From an uncultured Deferribacteres bacterium (GTDB lineage: Bacteria > Zhuqueibacterota > JdFR-76 > DREG01), in NCBI GenBank assembly GCA_913009825.1, contig CAJVYQ010000013.1, positions 1 through 64,000 on the forward strand: 64,000 bases of DNA, written 5' to 3'. A program made the translations under genes and the position numbers. This document shows positions 26,961-35,493 of this stretch, piece after piece; position 1 is the first letter of the stretch; every line of letters starts with the position of its first letter. A model generated the notes under the pieces. That model searched no databases. It saw nothing but the letters and a program-made list of their open reading frames with translations, and was not told where the DNA came from.

Positions 26961-29882
26961 ATGAAAATGTGGAAACGAACCATTCCATCTGTTATCCTGT
27001 TGACTTTGCTGGCGCCAATATTTACACTTTGGGCAGAGGATCAACCCAAACCGAAAATGCTGGAAATTCCGGATATGCTGGAATGGAAAAGCATACGTTC
27101 CACGGTTGTTTCAAACAACGGCGAGTGGCTTGCCTACGGCATATTTCCCGCCGAAGGAAATGGACAGGTAATCATCAAAAATTTGCCGGGCACCAAAGCG
27201 GATACATTTGCTGTGGGTTCATCCGGCTCCAGAATCGCTTTTTCCGATGATTCCCGCTGGGCGGCTTTTTCTATCCTGCCGAAATTTAAAGAATTGGAAA
27301 AATTGAAAAAACAAAAGGAAAAAGCGTACAACAAACTTGCTTTGATCAACTTAAAAACCGGTGAAAAAACCGAATTCGAAAAGATAAAACGTTTCTCCTT
27401 CTCCAAAGAAAATCCGGACTGGCTGGCCATGCAAAAATATGTGGCGGAGAGTCAGAGCAAAGCAAAAGAGAAATGGAAAGGTTCGGACCTGCTGCTTTAC
27501 GAGTTAGCCTCGGGAAAGACGCTTAATATTGGTAATGTTGCCGAATTCTCTTTCAACAAAAAAGGAACTTTTCTGGCATGGATCATCGACGCTTTTGATA
27601 AAAGCGGAAACGGCGTGCAAATCCGCAACATGAAAACCGGCGTAATTACCCCGCTGGAAAGCGATGAAGCGGAATACAAAAGTCTGAACTGGACCGAAAA
27701 AGGCGACGCTTTAACCATGTTGAAAGGAAAAAAAGACGATGACTTCAAGGACAAATTGTACAGCGTTATCGGCTTCAAAAGTTTCAAAAAAGCCGCTCTG
27801 CAAAAATTCATTTACGATCCGGCGGAAGATGATCATTTTCCGGAAAAGATGACCGTCAGCCCGGCGAGGAAGCCGTACTGGACGGATGATCTGTCGGCAT
27901 TTATCTTCGGCATTCACGAAATCAAAGAGAAAGACACCGACAAGAAAAAATTAGATAAAAAGAAAACGGAAACGGATAAAAAAGGGGATCAAAAAGAGGT
28001 GAAAAAGGATAAAGAGAAAAAAGCTTCGGTTAAAAATGCTAAAAAAGACGACGAAAAACTGCCGGATATGGTGATCTGGCACTGGCTGGACAAGAGAATG
28101 CAATCGCAGCAGTGGGTTCAGGAAAGCCGGGATAAAAATTACAATTATCTTTGCATTTATCACGTTAAAGATAAAAAGTTCATTCGCATTGCCGACGACG
28201 AACTGCGCACTGTTTCCGTAGCGCCAAAGCAACGCTGGGCAATCGGCTACGACAATCGGGATTATCAGCGGATGGGCAACCTGGACGGACGTCATTATCA
28301 GGATGTTTACGCTATCAATCTGAAAACGGGAAAACGGGACCTTATTCTAAAAAAATCCCGTTGGGCTTATTTTCCATCTCCGGATGGCACTCATTACCTG
28401 TATTACAAAAACTGTAATTTCTTCACTTATGAAATGAGCACAGGAAAGCATTACAATATCACCAAAAACGTCCCCACTTCTTTCATCAACACAGAAGACG
28501 ACCACAATGTTATCAACCCGCCAACAAGGCCGCTTGGCTGGAGTAAAGGCGGCAAATCTGTTCTCCTCTCCGATAATTGGGATATCTGGAACGTGCCGGT
28601 TCACGGCGGGAAAAGTGTAAATCTCACAGGCAATGGTAAATCGGAACAGATTCGCTACAGGCGCCGGTTCCGTTTGGATCCTGAAGAAAAAGGTTTTGAT
28701 CTGAGCGTACCAAATTATGTAACGGCTTACGGCGAATGGACAAAAAAAGGCGGCATCGCCCGGATCAGCGCAAAGAAACCGGGAGCTAAAATGTTATTGT
28801 GGGATAATGCAGTTTTTTCCGGATTAATGAAAGCCAAAAAGACGGATCTGTTTCTTTACACCAAACAGACATATAAAGATTATCCCGATTATTATGCAGC
28901 CGACAAATCGCTGCAGAACGGCAGGAAAATTACCGGGGCCAATCCGCAGCAAAAAGATTTTCTCTGGTGCTCCGGAGCACGGCTGGTCAACTATAAAAGC
29001 AAAACCGGTAAAAAACTCCAGGCTGCTCTTTTTCTGCCGGCAAACTACCAGGAAGGAAAAAGCTATCCCACCATCGTTTATATTTATGAAAAACTTTCAC
29101 AGAGTTTGAACCGCTATCCGGCGCCGCGCGTGCGCGGTTTTAACCAGGCCTTTTACACCAGTCATGGTTACGCTGTACTGATGCCGGATATCACTTATAA
29201 AATCAACGATCCGGGCATGTCGGCCGTTTGGTGTGTTCTTCCCGCCATCGATGCCGCTGTGGCTACCGGGGTTGTGGATAAAAATGCCATCGGTTTGCAC
29301 GGATATTCCTGGGGCGGTTACCAAACGGCTTTTTTGGTAACCCAAACGGAAACATTCAAGGCCGCATTTGCCGGCGCACCGCTGACCAACATGATTAGCA
29401 TGTACAGCTCAATCTACTGGAATTCCGGTTCCGCCGATCAACCTATTTTCGAAAGCAGTCAGGGCCGGTTTAAGGGTGGGTACTGGGATAATTTAGAAGC
29501 GTACACCCGGAATTCTCCGGTCTACTATGCACAAAATGTGAAAACACCGTTGATCATTCTCCATAACGACAAAGACGGCGCGGTTGACTGGAATCAGGGC
29601 ATCGAATATTTCAACACCTTGCGGCGGCTGAACAAACCTGTAGTAATGTTGGAATACAAAGGTGAAAATCACGGCTTACGCAAACCGGAAAATCTGAAGG
29701 ATTACACAGTGCGCATGCTGGAATTTTTTGATCATTATCTGAAAGGAAAACCGGCGCCTAAATGGCTCAGTGAAGGCGTTCCCTACCTGAAACTGAAGGA
29801 ACATCTGAAAGAGAGACAAAAACTATTGCAACGTCCGGAAGAAAAAGAAAAGGAAAAGCCAAAAAAAGAAAAAGAATCCTGA
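26961..29882 (+). CDS. S9 family (prolyl oligopeptidase-like) serine peptidase
   Basis: A 973-residue exported peptidase. It has a signal peptide (about 1-25), a beta-propeller built of WD-like repeats (about 40-650), and a C-terminal alpha/beta-hydrolase domain with nucleophile Ser783 (GYSWGG), Asp872 (HNDKDGAV) and His904 (GENHGL). This is the Peptidase_S9 arrangement of acylaminoacyl/prolyl peptidases. The propeller is interrupted at about residues 325-365 by a Lys/Glu/Asp-rich low-complexity insert, and the C-terminus ends in another KE-rich tail. AAGGAGG lies nine bases before the ATG. The protein probably degrades peptides in the periplasm. A strong inverted repeat follows the gene (29931-29997). 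Confidence 0.92.
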   Translation: MKMWKRTIPSVILLTLLAPIFTLWAEDQPKPKMLEIPDMLEWKSIRSTVVSNNGEWLAYGIFPAEGNGQVIIKNLPGTKADTFAVGSSGSRIAFSDDSRWAAFSILPKFKELEKLKKQKEKAYNKLALINLKTGEKTEFEKIKRFSFSKENPDWLAMQKYVAESQSKAKEKWKGSDLLLYELASGKTLNIGNVAEFSFNKKGTFLAWIIDAFDKSGNGVQIRNMKTGVITPLESDEAEYKSLNWTEKGDALTMLKGKKDDDFKDKLYSVIGFKSFKKAALQKFIYDPAEDDHFPEKMTVSPARKPYWTDDLSAFIFGIHEIKEKDTDKKKLDKKKTETDKKGDQKEVKKDKEKKASVKNAKKDDEKLPDMVIWHWLDKRMQSQQWVQESRDKNYNYLCIYHVKDKKFIRIADDELRTVSVAPKQRWAIGYDNRDYQRMGNLDGRHYQDVYAINLKTGKRDLILKKSRWAYFPSPDGTHYLYYKNCNFFTYEMSTGKHYNITKNVPTSFINTEDDHNVINPPTRPLGWSKGGKSVLLSDNWDIWNVPVHGGKSVNLTGNGKSEQIRYRRRFRLDPEEKGFDLSVPNYVTAYGEWTKKGGIARISAKKPGAKMLLWDNAVFSGLMKAKKTDLFLYTKQTYKDYPDYYAADKSLQNGRKITGANPQQKDFLWCSGARLVNYKSKTGKKLQAALFLPANYQEGKSYPTIVYIYEKLSQSLNRYPAPRVRGFNQAFYTSHGYAVLMPDITYKINDPGMSAVWCVLPAIDAAVATGVVDKNAIGLHGYSWGGYQTAFLVTQTETFKAAFAGAPLTNMISMYSSIYWNSGSADQPIFESSQGRFKGGYWDNLEAYTRNSPVYYAQNVKTPLIILHNDKDGAVDWNQGIEYFNTLRRLNKPVVMLEYKGENHGLRKPENLKDYTVRMLEFFDHYLKGKPAPKWLSEGVPYLKLKEHLKERQKLLQRPEEKEKEKPKKEKES

Positions 29883-29930
29883 TGGGAAAAGTAAAGACAG
29901 CTGTCATGCCTATTCAGTTTGGGTAAAAAA

Positions 29931-29997
29931 ACACCCCCCGTACCCCTCTCAAACGGGGACTATTATATTCCCCCCTTGAGGGGAGTACGGGGGGTGT
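29931..29997. repeat. CACCCCCCGTAC hairpin element (family D)
   Basis: ACACCCCCCGTA and TACGGGGGGTGT form a perfect 12-bp outer stem with a further CCCCTTGAGGGG-type inner stem. Flanking A-runs on the left and right make it look like a bidirectional terminator after the S9 peptidase gene. Similar elements lie at 32358-32415 and 35138-35202, so it is a dispersed family rather than a private terminator. Confidence 0.75.
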
Positions 29998-30219
29998 AAA
30001 AAAACTACAAAAATTTAGTAGTTTCCGGTTATATTATTGCAGTATTCTAACTTACAAGGCTCGCCCCCCGCAGTGAACTACGGGATTAAGAATAGGAAGC
30101 GTCCCTCTTAGGCGAACGCTTACAACGCAGGCCGCTTTAGCGTCCTTTCTATTCTTAGCCTCGTGGTTCACCACGAGGCTAAGAATAGCAAAACCTAACT
30201 GGAAACTACTGACCAAAAC

Positions 30220-30576
30220 GTACCATTTTAATTCTTTGAAAAAAAGAAGACTTGTTGTTAGCACTAAATTTTATCATAATAAATGACTCTGTTGATTAAG
30301 TCCTATTTTTACAGAGGAGTTGCTGTATAATGACATTTACTATAACAAATAACACAATATGTAGATTTTACTTTTTAAATAACGAGTTAATCAACAGAGT
30401 CATAAATGTCATTTCGAACGGAGTCCCGATGGTTTTTATCGGGGCGAAGAGAGAAATCTCTCATCACAAAGGTATGAGATTCCTCATTCCGCCTCAAGCG
30501 GATAATTCGGAATGACATCTTTGTAACTCGTATAAATATTCCTAAGCCACAGTTTTTCAAAGGACTAAAATGTTAC
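30220..30576. mobile_element. Composite non-autonomous element, GTAACATTTTAGT ends
   Basis: Left end GTACCATTTTAATTCTTTGAA and right end TTCAAAGGACTAAAATGTTAC (start of each quoted within 21 bases) are inverted with about 18 of 21 matches. Inside, a second inverted pair (ATGACTCTGTTGATTAA at about 30281 and its complement at about 30388) encloses non-coding sequence. A third segment carries GTCATTTCGAACGGAGTC... CGGAATGACAT ends. This is a nest of palindromes with no gene. Confidence 0.5.
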
Positions 30577-30882
30577 ACCAAAATTATCATATTTTATCCT
30601 GAATAGTTACAAGTTCAGACCTCGTTAAATTTGATAAATATTAGTTTGAATAACCGGACAAAAATCATCATGAATTTGCACTATATATTGCGTAAGTACT
30701 TGTTTTTTAGTTTAAAGTCAAAAATGCAGTGTTCAATTATTCATGGATTTTCTCACAATTGACTAGTAAACAAGAATTTAATGAACAATAAAACACCTGA
30801 TTTAACGAGGTCTGAAGTTATCTTTTTTTTGAATCAGCATCTCTTGAATAAATCAATTAATCACAAATGAAGGAAAAAAAAG

Positions 30883-32256
30883 ATGAAAGATGAAGTTACC
30901 GAAAACAACGGTTTCAATCGCAGGGATTTTCTCAAAATCGGTGCTGCAGCCGGACTGGGCGCCACCATTGCCGGGATGGACATGAGCTGTTCCAAACCGA
31001 CCCGGCATAGCAGTACTTTTGCCGAATTTTCAGCTCCACCCATTGAAAAAGTAAGGATCGGTTATGTGGGAGTTGGCGGCATGGGCACGGCGCATGTGCG
31101 GAATCTGGTGCGCATCGAGGGTTGTGAAATCCATGCGGTGTGTGATTTAATACCGGAAAGAGTGCGGCGCGCACAAAAAATTGTGACGGGCGCCGGCTTC
31201 AAAAAACCCGACGGTTACTCCAATGGCGAATACGATTTTAAGAATCTGTGCGAACGCGATGATCTGGACCTGGTTTACACCGCAACACCCTGGGAATGGC
31301 ACGTGCCGGTCGCTGTGGCCGCCATGGAAGCGGGAAAACATGCCGCCACGGAAGTACCTGCAGCTTTTACCATCGATGATTGCTGGAAACTGGTAGAAAC
31401 TTCCGAGCACACAAAACGGTACGCCGTCATGATGGAAAACTGTAACTACGACCGGCCGGAATTGCTGATTCTGAATCTGGTGCGAAATGGATTGCTGGGT
31501 GAAATCATTCATGGCGAATGCGGGTACTTGCACGACCTGCGCGCGCTTAAATTCAACTTTGAAGCAAAAGGCGAAGCGCTCTGGCGTACCGCCCATTCAA
31601 TCAAGCGAAACGGCAACCTCTACCCCACTCACGGTCTCGGCCCCATCGCCCAGATGATGGACATCAACCGGGGGGATCAGTTCGACTATCTGGTTTCCAT
31701 GAGCAGCAAATCCATTGGCCTCAATCTTTTCGCCGCCGAAAAATACGGTCCCGACAGCAAATGGGCCAAACAGAAATTTGCCCTGGGCGACATTAATATC
31801 AGCCTGATTCGCACGAAAAAGGACAAAACCATCACACTTTTCCATGAATGCTCTTCTCCCCGTCCCTACTCCAGAAAAATTCTTGTGCAGGGCACCAAAG
31901 GCGTCGCCCGGAGATGGCCGAATCAGGTTTATGTGGAAGGCAGAAGTCCCCGCGACCGCTGGGAAGATATGGAAGCATACCGGGAAGAGTTTGAGCACCC
32001 GCTTTGGAAAGTGCTGAACGATGCCGCCAAAGGCGCCGGTCACGGCGGCATGGATTACATCGAGGATTACCGTTTGATTAAAAATTTACGCGAGGGAAAA
32101 CCGCTGGATATGGATGTGTACGATGCCGCCTCTTTGAGCGTGGTTACCGAATTGAGCGAAATATCCGTCGCCAACCACAGCAAACCGGTAGAATTTCCCG
32201 ATTTCACCAGAGGCGCCTGGAAAACCAGGCCTCCCATCGGGATTGTAACGGCCTGA
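30883..32256 (+). CDS. GH109-like NAD-dependent oxidoreductase/glycosidase, Tat-exported
   Basis: A 457-residue protein of the Gfo/Idh/MocA fold. It has a Tat signal (NRRDFLK at 12-18) followed by a lipobox-like MSCSK, a Rossmann domain (IGYVGVGGMGTAHVRNL, about 59-75), and the motifs TPWEWHVP, EVPAAFTIDDCW, MMENCNYDR, YPTHGLGPIAQMM and GHGGMDYIEDY. This series is typical of glycoside hydrolase family 109, whose founding members cleave alpha-N-acetylgalactosamine using tightly bound NAD. Secretion with a bound cofactor explains the Tat signal. The substrate here is not certain. It stands alone and is followed by a 13-bp hairpin. Confidence 0.85.
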   Translation: MKDEVTENNGFNRRDFLKIGAAAGLGATIAGMDMSCSKPTRHSSTFAEFSAPPIEKVRIGYVGVGGMGTAHVRNLVRIEGCEIHAVCDLIPERVRRAQKIVTGAGFKKPDGYSNGEYDFKNLCERDDLDLVYTATPWEWHVPVAVAAMEAGKHAATEVPAAFTIDDCWKLVETSEHTKRYAVMMENCNYDRPELLILNLVRNGLLGEIIHGECGYLHDLRALKFNFEAKGEALWRTAHSIKRNGNLYPTHGLGPIAQMMDINRGDQFDYLVSMSSKSIGLNLFAAEKYGPDSKWAKQKFALGDINISLIRTKKDKTITLFHECSSPRPYSRKILVQGTKGVARRWPNQVYVEGRSPRDRWEDMEAYREEFEHPLWKVLNDAAKGAGHGGMDYIEDYRLIKNLREGKPLDMDVYDAASLSVVTELSEISVANHSKPVEFPDFTRGAWKTRPPIGIVTA

Positions 32257-32269
32257 ATAAAACAAAAAA

Positions 32270-32298
32270 TGCAGGTCGATTCGCCGAATCGACCTGCA
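32270..32298. terminator. Hairpin after the GH109-like gene
   Basis: TGCAGGTCGATTC and GAATCGACCTGCA form a perfect 13-bp stem with a 3-nt loop, 14 bases after the stop codon. On the plus strand no T-run follows; on the minus strand TTTTTTGTTTT follows. It may act as a weak terminator or RNA-stabilising hairpin. Confidence 0.5.
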
Positions 32299-32522
32299 AA
32301 TTATTCCAAAGACTAAAATATTTCAATTCTGTTTAATCCATTTGTTTGGTTCAAATGTCTCACACTCCCCGTACCCCCGATTCAAAAAAATCCCCCCTTG
32401 AGGGGAGTACAGGGTGTTAATAACCGCCAGATTAATCTCTATAGCCTGTAATCCTTGAACAAGCTAATTCCCCGTGATCGGTTCTCCCCTTTTATCCAAA
32501 TTATCCTGCCAGTTTCTATGTT

Positions 32523-32930
32523 CTATTGTGGAAAATCTTTTGCATATTTCCCTATCCATTCCAGCGCGGCCTCCCGGTCAGTAAGATTTCTGCCCTGCTC
32601 CTTTCTCACCATCTTCTGATACTCCTTGATGTAACAAATCTGTTCAATCATTCTCGTTTTAAAACTGTCGCCGGGATACAAAAATTTCACGCCGATTTCT
32701 ACATTTTGGCCATGTTCCTGGCACCAGACTACCTGTCCTTCCACGGTGAATTCCGGTTTGATGACCGGTATTTTTATAGACAGTATTACATCTTCATCCA
32801 CACAGGATTCCGAAGTAAAACAGAGTCCTCCCAAACTAATATTTTTCGTGTAGTTTGTGCCGGTTTTGCTTTTTCCTGAAACGCGATATTGGATGGGAAC
32901 ATTGACAGGATGGCGGATATATTTTCGCAT
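32523..32930 (-). CDS. PilZ domain protein, c-di-GMP binding
   Basis: A 135-residue single-domain PilZ protein. The RxxxR-type start (MRKYIRHPV) and the second motif NISLGG (for D/NxSxxG) are both present, so cyclic-di-GMP binding is likely. The beta-barrel strands IPVIKPEFTVEGQVVWCQ and EIGVKFLY follow, then a short helical C-terminal tail. It directly follows an exported protein of unknown function (two-base gap), so they share an operon. The process it controls (adhesion, motility or export) cannot be told from the window. Confidence 0.85.
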   Translation of the reverse strand: MRKYIRHPVNVPIQYRVSGKSKTGTNYTKNISLGGLCFTSESCVDEDVILSIKIPVIKPEFTVEGQVVWCQEHGQNVEIGVKFLYPGDSFKTRMIEQICYIKEYQKMVRKEQGRNLTDREAALEWIGKYAKDFPQ

Positions 32931-32932
32931 GA

Positions 32933-33781
32933 TTATTGATTTTTATTCGTCTTAATTTTCCGCTCCAGGTCATATAGCAGACTGCTGTCATGCAAAGCTG
33001 CATGCAATTGTTTGATATTGACAATGGATGAACCGGACTTAAACAGATAGGCGTTTGCATCGATAAATTTTTTCATCATTTTCTTGTTTACCCGGCTTTG
33101 ATATTCATACACGCGATTTCTGCGATTTTTCATGCTCATCTCGATCATCACGCCATACAGGTTGAATTCATTTCTCGGAGAAACAATTTTTCTGGAAACC
33201 AATTTCTTTTTCACCATTGTCGCCAATATTCTGTTCAATTGCCCGAAGGTAACATGCATGGTGGTATCCAGACAGGAATAAAGTGTGGTATCCGTCACAT
33301 CTTCTTTTCCCCAAAGCAGTTCCATAATTTCAAACTCATGTCGATTGGGCAGGTTATATTTATAAATGGAAAGAGGGTTTTCCTTTTTACCCGGCGCGGG
33401 AATTATCGGCAAGAGCGGCTGTAACCGGCGAAAATAATAATAATCCAGATTATATTTGGTGTGATTCGCCGGTAGTGTCACTTCGGTCCAATTTTTATTC
33501 AGAGCATCCGAATAAACCCGTTCCACACCTATGCTGAAACCAAACCTTTTCTGTCTGTCGGAAAGTGAATATAACGGCATGGTGATCGGCGGAATCCCTT
33601 TATAAACGGGTTGTTTAAAATGTAAAAATGATTTTGTCGAATCCGTCATTTCTGTGCGGTAAATTTCTGCGTAGGTTTTAGCCGTTTTGCCGGAATTATT
33701 GCTTACAGTTGTATCCACTTTTTGCGCATGACCTATTGTAACCGACAGTAAAAGAAAAATTATGCTCACATATTTTTTCAT
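32933..33781 (-). CDS. Exported protein of unknown function
   Basis: A 282-residue protein with a signal peptide (MKKYVSIIFLLLSVTIGHAQ). The mature part is basic and mostly polar, with Tyr-rich stretches (KYNLDYYYFRRLQP) and a helical C-terminus (KMMKKFIDANAYLFKSG). I do not recognise a domain. The start at 33781 is chosen for the signal peptide; there is no strong ribosome binding site. It lies two bases upstream of the PilZ gene, so a link to c-di-GMP-controlled envelope functions is possible. Confidence 0.7.
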   Translation of the reverse strand: MKKYVSIIFLLLSVTIGHAQKVDTTVSNNSGKTAKTYAEIYRTEMTDSTKSFLHFKQPVYKGIPPITMPLYSLSDRQKRFGFSIGVERVYSDALNKNWTEVTLPANHTKYNLDYYYFRRLQPLLPIIPAPGKKENPLSIYKYNLPNRHEFEIMELLWGKEDVTDTTLYSCLDTTMHVTFGQLNRILATMVKKKLVSRKIVSPRNEFNLYGVMIEMSMKNRRNRVYEYQSRVNKKMMKKFIDANAYLFKSGSSIVNIKQLHAALHDSSLLYDLERKIKTNKNQ

Positions 33782-33826
33782 AACCGAACCGAAAAAGATT
33801 GTCTTTTTTTGAAATCCACTTACCAA

Positions 33827-34165
33827 AGTTTACAAAGAATCTTTTATTTTTGCCAATAAAAATACTGTTGTCAACGCTCAGTCCGGGTTTTATTATTCGT
33901 AACACTTTAGTTTTTTGATAAAAAGCTGCATCCTTTATGCTCTCTGCATCTCTGCATTTCAGAACGCCGGTTTTTTAACGCAGAGACGCAGAGAAATTGG
34001 AGAATATAAATTGTCGGCAACTATTTAGAGTCTGTCCAAAAATACCCACAATATTGTCATCCCGGCCTGTCTGCACAGGCAGGCAGTCTTTAAGCCGCCT
34101 GCCTGTTGCAGACAGGGAATCTACTTGAGGGCAGCAATGGATTCCCGTTAAATTGTTACTCTTTT
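33827..34165. other. Intergenic region with two palindromic repeats
   Basis: About 340 bp. It contains a GTAACACTTTAGTTTTTT end (33899), a CTCTGCATCTCTGCATT / AACGCAGAGACGCAGAG palindrome (33938-34000) and a GTCTGTCCAAAAATACC...GCCTGTCTGCACAGGCAGGC element (34030-34150). No gene. Confidence 0.65.
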
Positions 34166-35056
34166 CTATTTATTTTTCCATGGTGGAATTTCCGGTAACC
34201 GTTTTTCAAATTCGGCAATCAAGCCTTTTTCAAAATTACCGGTATAGTTTCCGCTAAAAAACTTTTCCGCGCCTTCACGGAAAAACAGTTCCCATGATTT
34301 TTCTTCCTCGCCGGGATTGACAGGAAAAAATGCGGCAAAGTTGGCTTTTGCGGCTTTCATATCCCCCGGCGCGTCGCCAATCATCAATACTTTTTCGGGA
34401 TCGTATTTTCCGTCTGCAGTTAGATGAATGTGCTCTTTCTTACTGCCCAATTCCTGACCGGCGATAACCCGGGTGAACCGGGCAATATCATGTTCCCGCC
34501 ATTCACGCCGCAGCGCTTCGATGGGTGTGGCGGAACAAACGATAATATCCGCGTGATTTGATATTTTTTCCAGACTCTCACGCACATAAGGGAATGGAGG
34601 AATTCCATGCACTATTTCTGCAATGGCGGCATTCACGGCCTCGCTCCATTGCAGCGCCCGACGTAAAACCGGGTCGCCGGTTTTCTCCACTTCCTCTTTC
34701 AGAACCGGATTTCCCAACTTAGATTCCCGGGTAATCCATTTCCGAAACATTTTTACTTCCGGTATTTGCACGCCTCTTCTTTGCACATCCGTCCAATCGC
34801 TGAGAAGATCAAAAGTCTTGGTCAGCGCCGGAAAACGATTGATCCCCCGCCATTTGGAATATAGATTGACAAATTCCGCTGCCGCGCGGGCATATTTGGA
34901 GACCGGCTGCAAGTCCCAGTATTTTATGATGTTCGGGATAAAACATTCTTTATGTTTTATTTCCATGGTATCGAAGGCGCAGCCATCTGAATCGATGGCG
35001 ATTAAATACTCATGTTTCGGCTCCAGGTTACGCAGTTCATCTTGCGGATCGGACAT
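34166..35056 (-). CDS. HAD superfamily hydrolase in the uronate cluster
   Basis: A 296-residue haloacid dehalogenase-fold protein. Motif I is IAIDSDGCAFD (two Asp, nucleophile and acid/base), motif II VCSATP, motif III lysine in LGSKKEHI, motif IV MIGDAPGD. A large helical cap (about residues 35-160) lies between motifs I and II. Family members are mostly phosphatases, so a sugar-acid phosphate is a plausible substrate. AGGAGG lies eight bases before the ATG at 35056; an upstream in-frame extension runs into repeat DNA and is rejected. It is on the same strand as the uronate genes, separated from them by a repeat-filled spacer, so membership in that operon is uncertain. Confidence 0.8.
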   Translation of the reverse strand: MSDPQDELRNLEPKHEYLIAIDSDGCAFDTMEIKHKECFIPNIIKYWDLQPVSKYARAAAEFVNLYSKWRGINRFPALTKTFDLLSDWTDVQRRGVQIPEVKMFRKWITRESKLGNPVLKEEVEKTGDPVLRRALQWSEAVNAAIAEIVHGIPPFPYVRESLEKISNHADIIVCSATPIEALRREWREHDIARFTRVIAGQELGSKKEHIHLTADGKYDPEKVLMIGDAPGDMKAAKANFAAFFPVNPGEEEKSWELFFREGAEKFFSGNYTGNFEKGLIAEFEKRLPEIPPWKNK

Positions 35057-35493
35057 ACGGTTTTTCCTCCTGATTATCATTTGTTGGAGTAATATTTTAG
35101 TCCTTCGTAACTTATTCAGCCAGATCGAGGTTGAAGGAACACACCCCGTACTCACCTCAAGGAGGGACAATAGTAGTCCACCCTTGAATGGAGATACGGG
35201 GCGTGTAAAACAACTTTCAATTTATGATATCTTCGTGTTCCGGTGCCTTTGCGTTAATATATATTATCACACTGCAAAAGTTTGTTTTTACCTGAATTGA
35301 GTAATTGTAGGGCGATTCGCTGAATTGCCAACCGGATTTGCATTAAAAATGAAAGTCCGTTTAGTAACGAAAACAAGCTCAAAAACAAGAGAATCGCTCA
35401 ATTCAGGTTTTAAGTAAAGTCTTCCAATCTGAATTGTAAGGCGATGAATCTCGTCGCCTTACATAAAAGCTAAAACACTTCGACTATTCACAA
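35057..35493. other. Repeat-filled spacer between HAD and LarA-like genes
   Basis: About 440 bp. It contains a family D hairpin (ACACCCCGTACTC... GATACGGGGCGTGT, 35138-35202) and a family B palindrome (35290-35408). No gene. Confidence 0.65.
35290..35408. repeat. MITE-like palindromic element, family B
   Basis: A 119-bp element with ends ACCTGAATTGAG and GAATCGCTCAATTCAGGT. Inside it has GGGCGATTCGCTGAATTGCC. A second copy in inverse orientation is at 42211-42328, and weaker relatives are at 44905-44941 and 57774-57815. Its ends resemble family A (CTAAATTGAGCGATT), so the two families may share the same mobilising activity. Confidence 0.72.

Larger units (their letters stand above)
29883..30882. 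other. Repeat-rich intergenic region
   Basis: About 1 kb without a gene. Successive elements are the CACCCCCCGTAC hairpin (29931-29997), a palindrome built around TAAGAATAGGAAGCGTCC and TTCTATTCTTAGCCTCG (30050-30190), and a composite element (30220-30576) enclosing ATGACTCTGTTGATTAA / TTAATCAACAGAGTCAT arms. The remainder up to the GH109-like gene is AT-rich leader. Confidence 0.65.

Noticed and set aside
32523..32879. 117-codon plus-strand frame opposite the PilZ gene
   Set aside because: Antisense to a gene with both PilZ motifs; no own domain.
34166..35056. HAD protein as the missing gluconokinase of the uronate pathway
   Set aside because: Its motifs are those of a phosphatase-type HAD enzyme; no ATP-binding kinase motif is seen.
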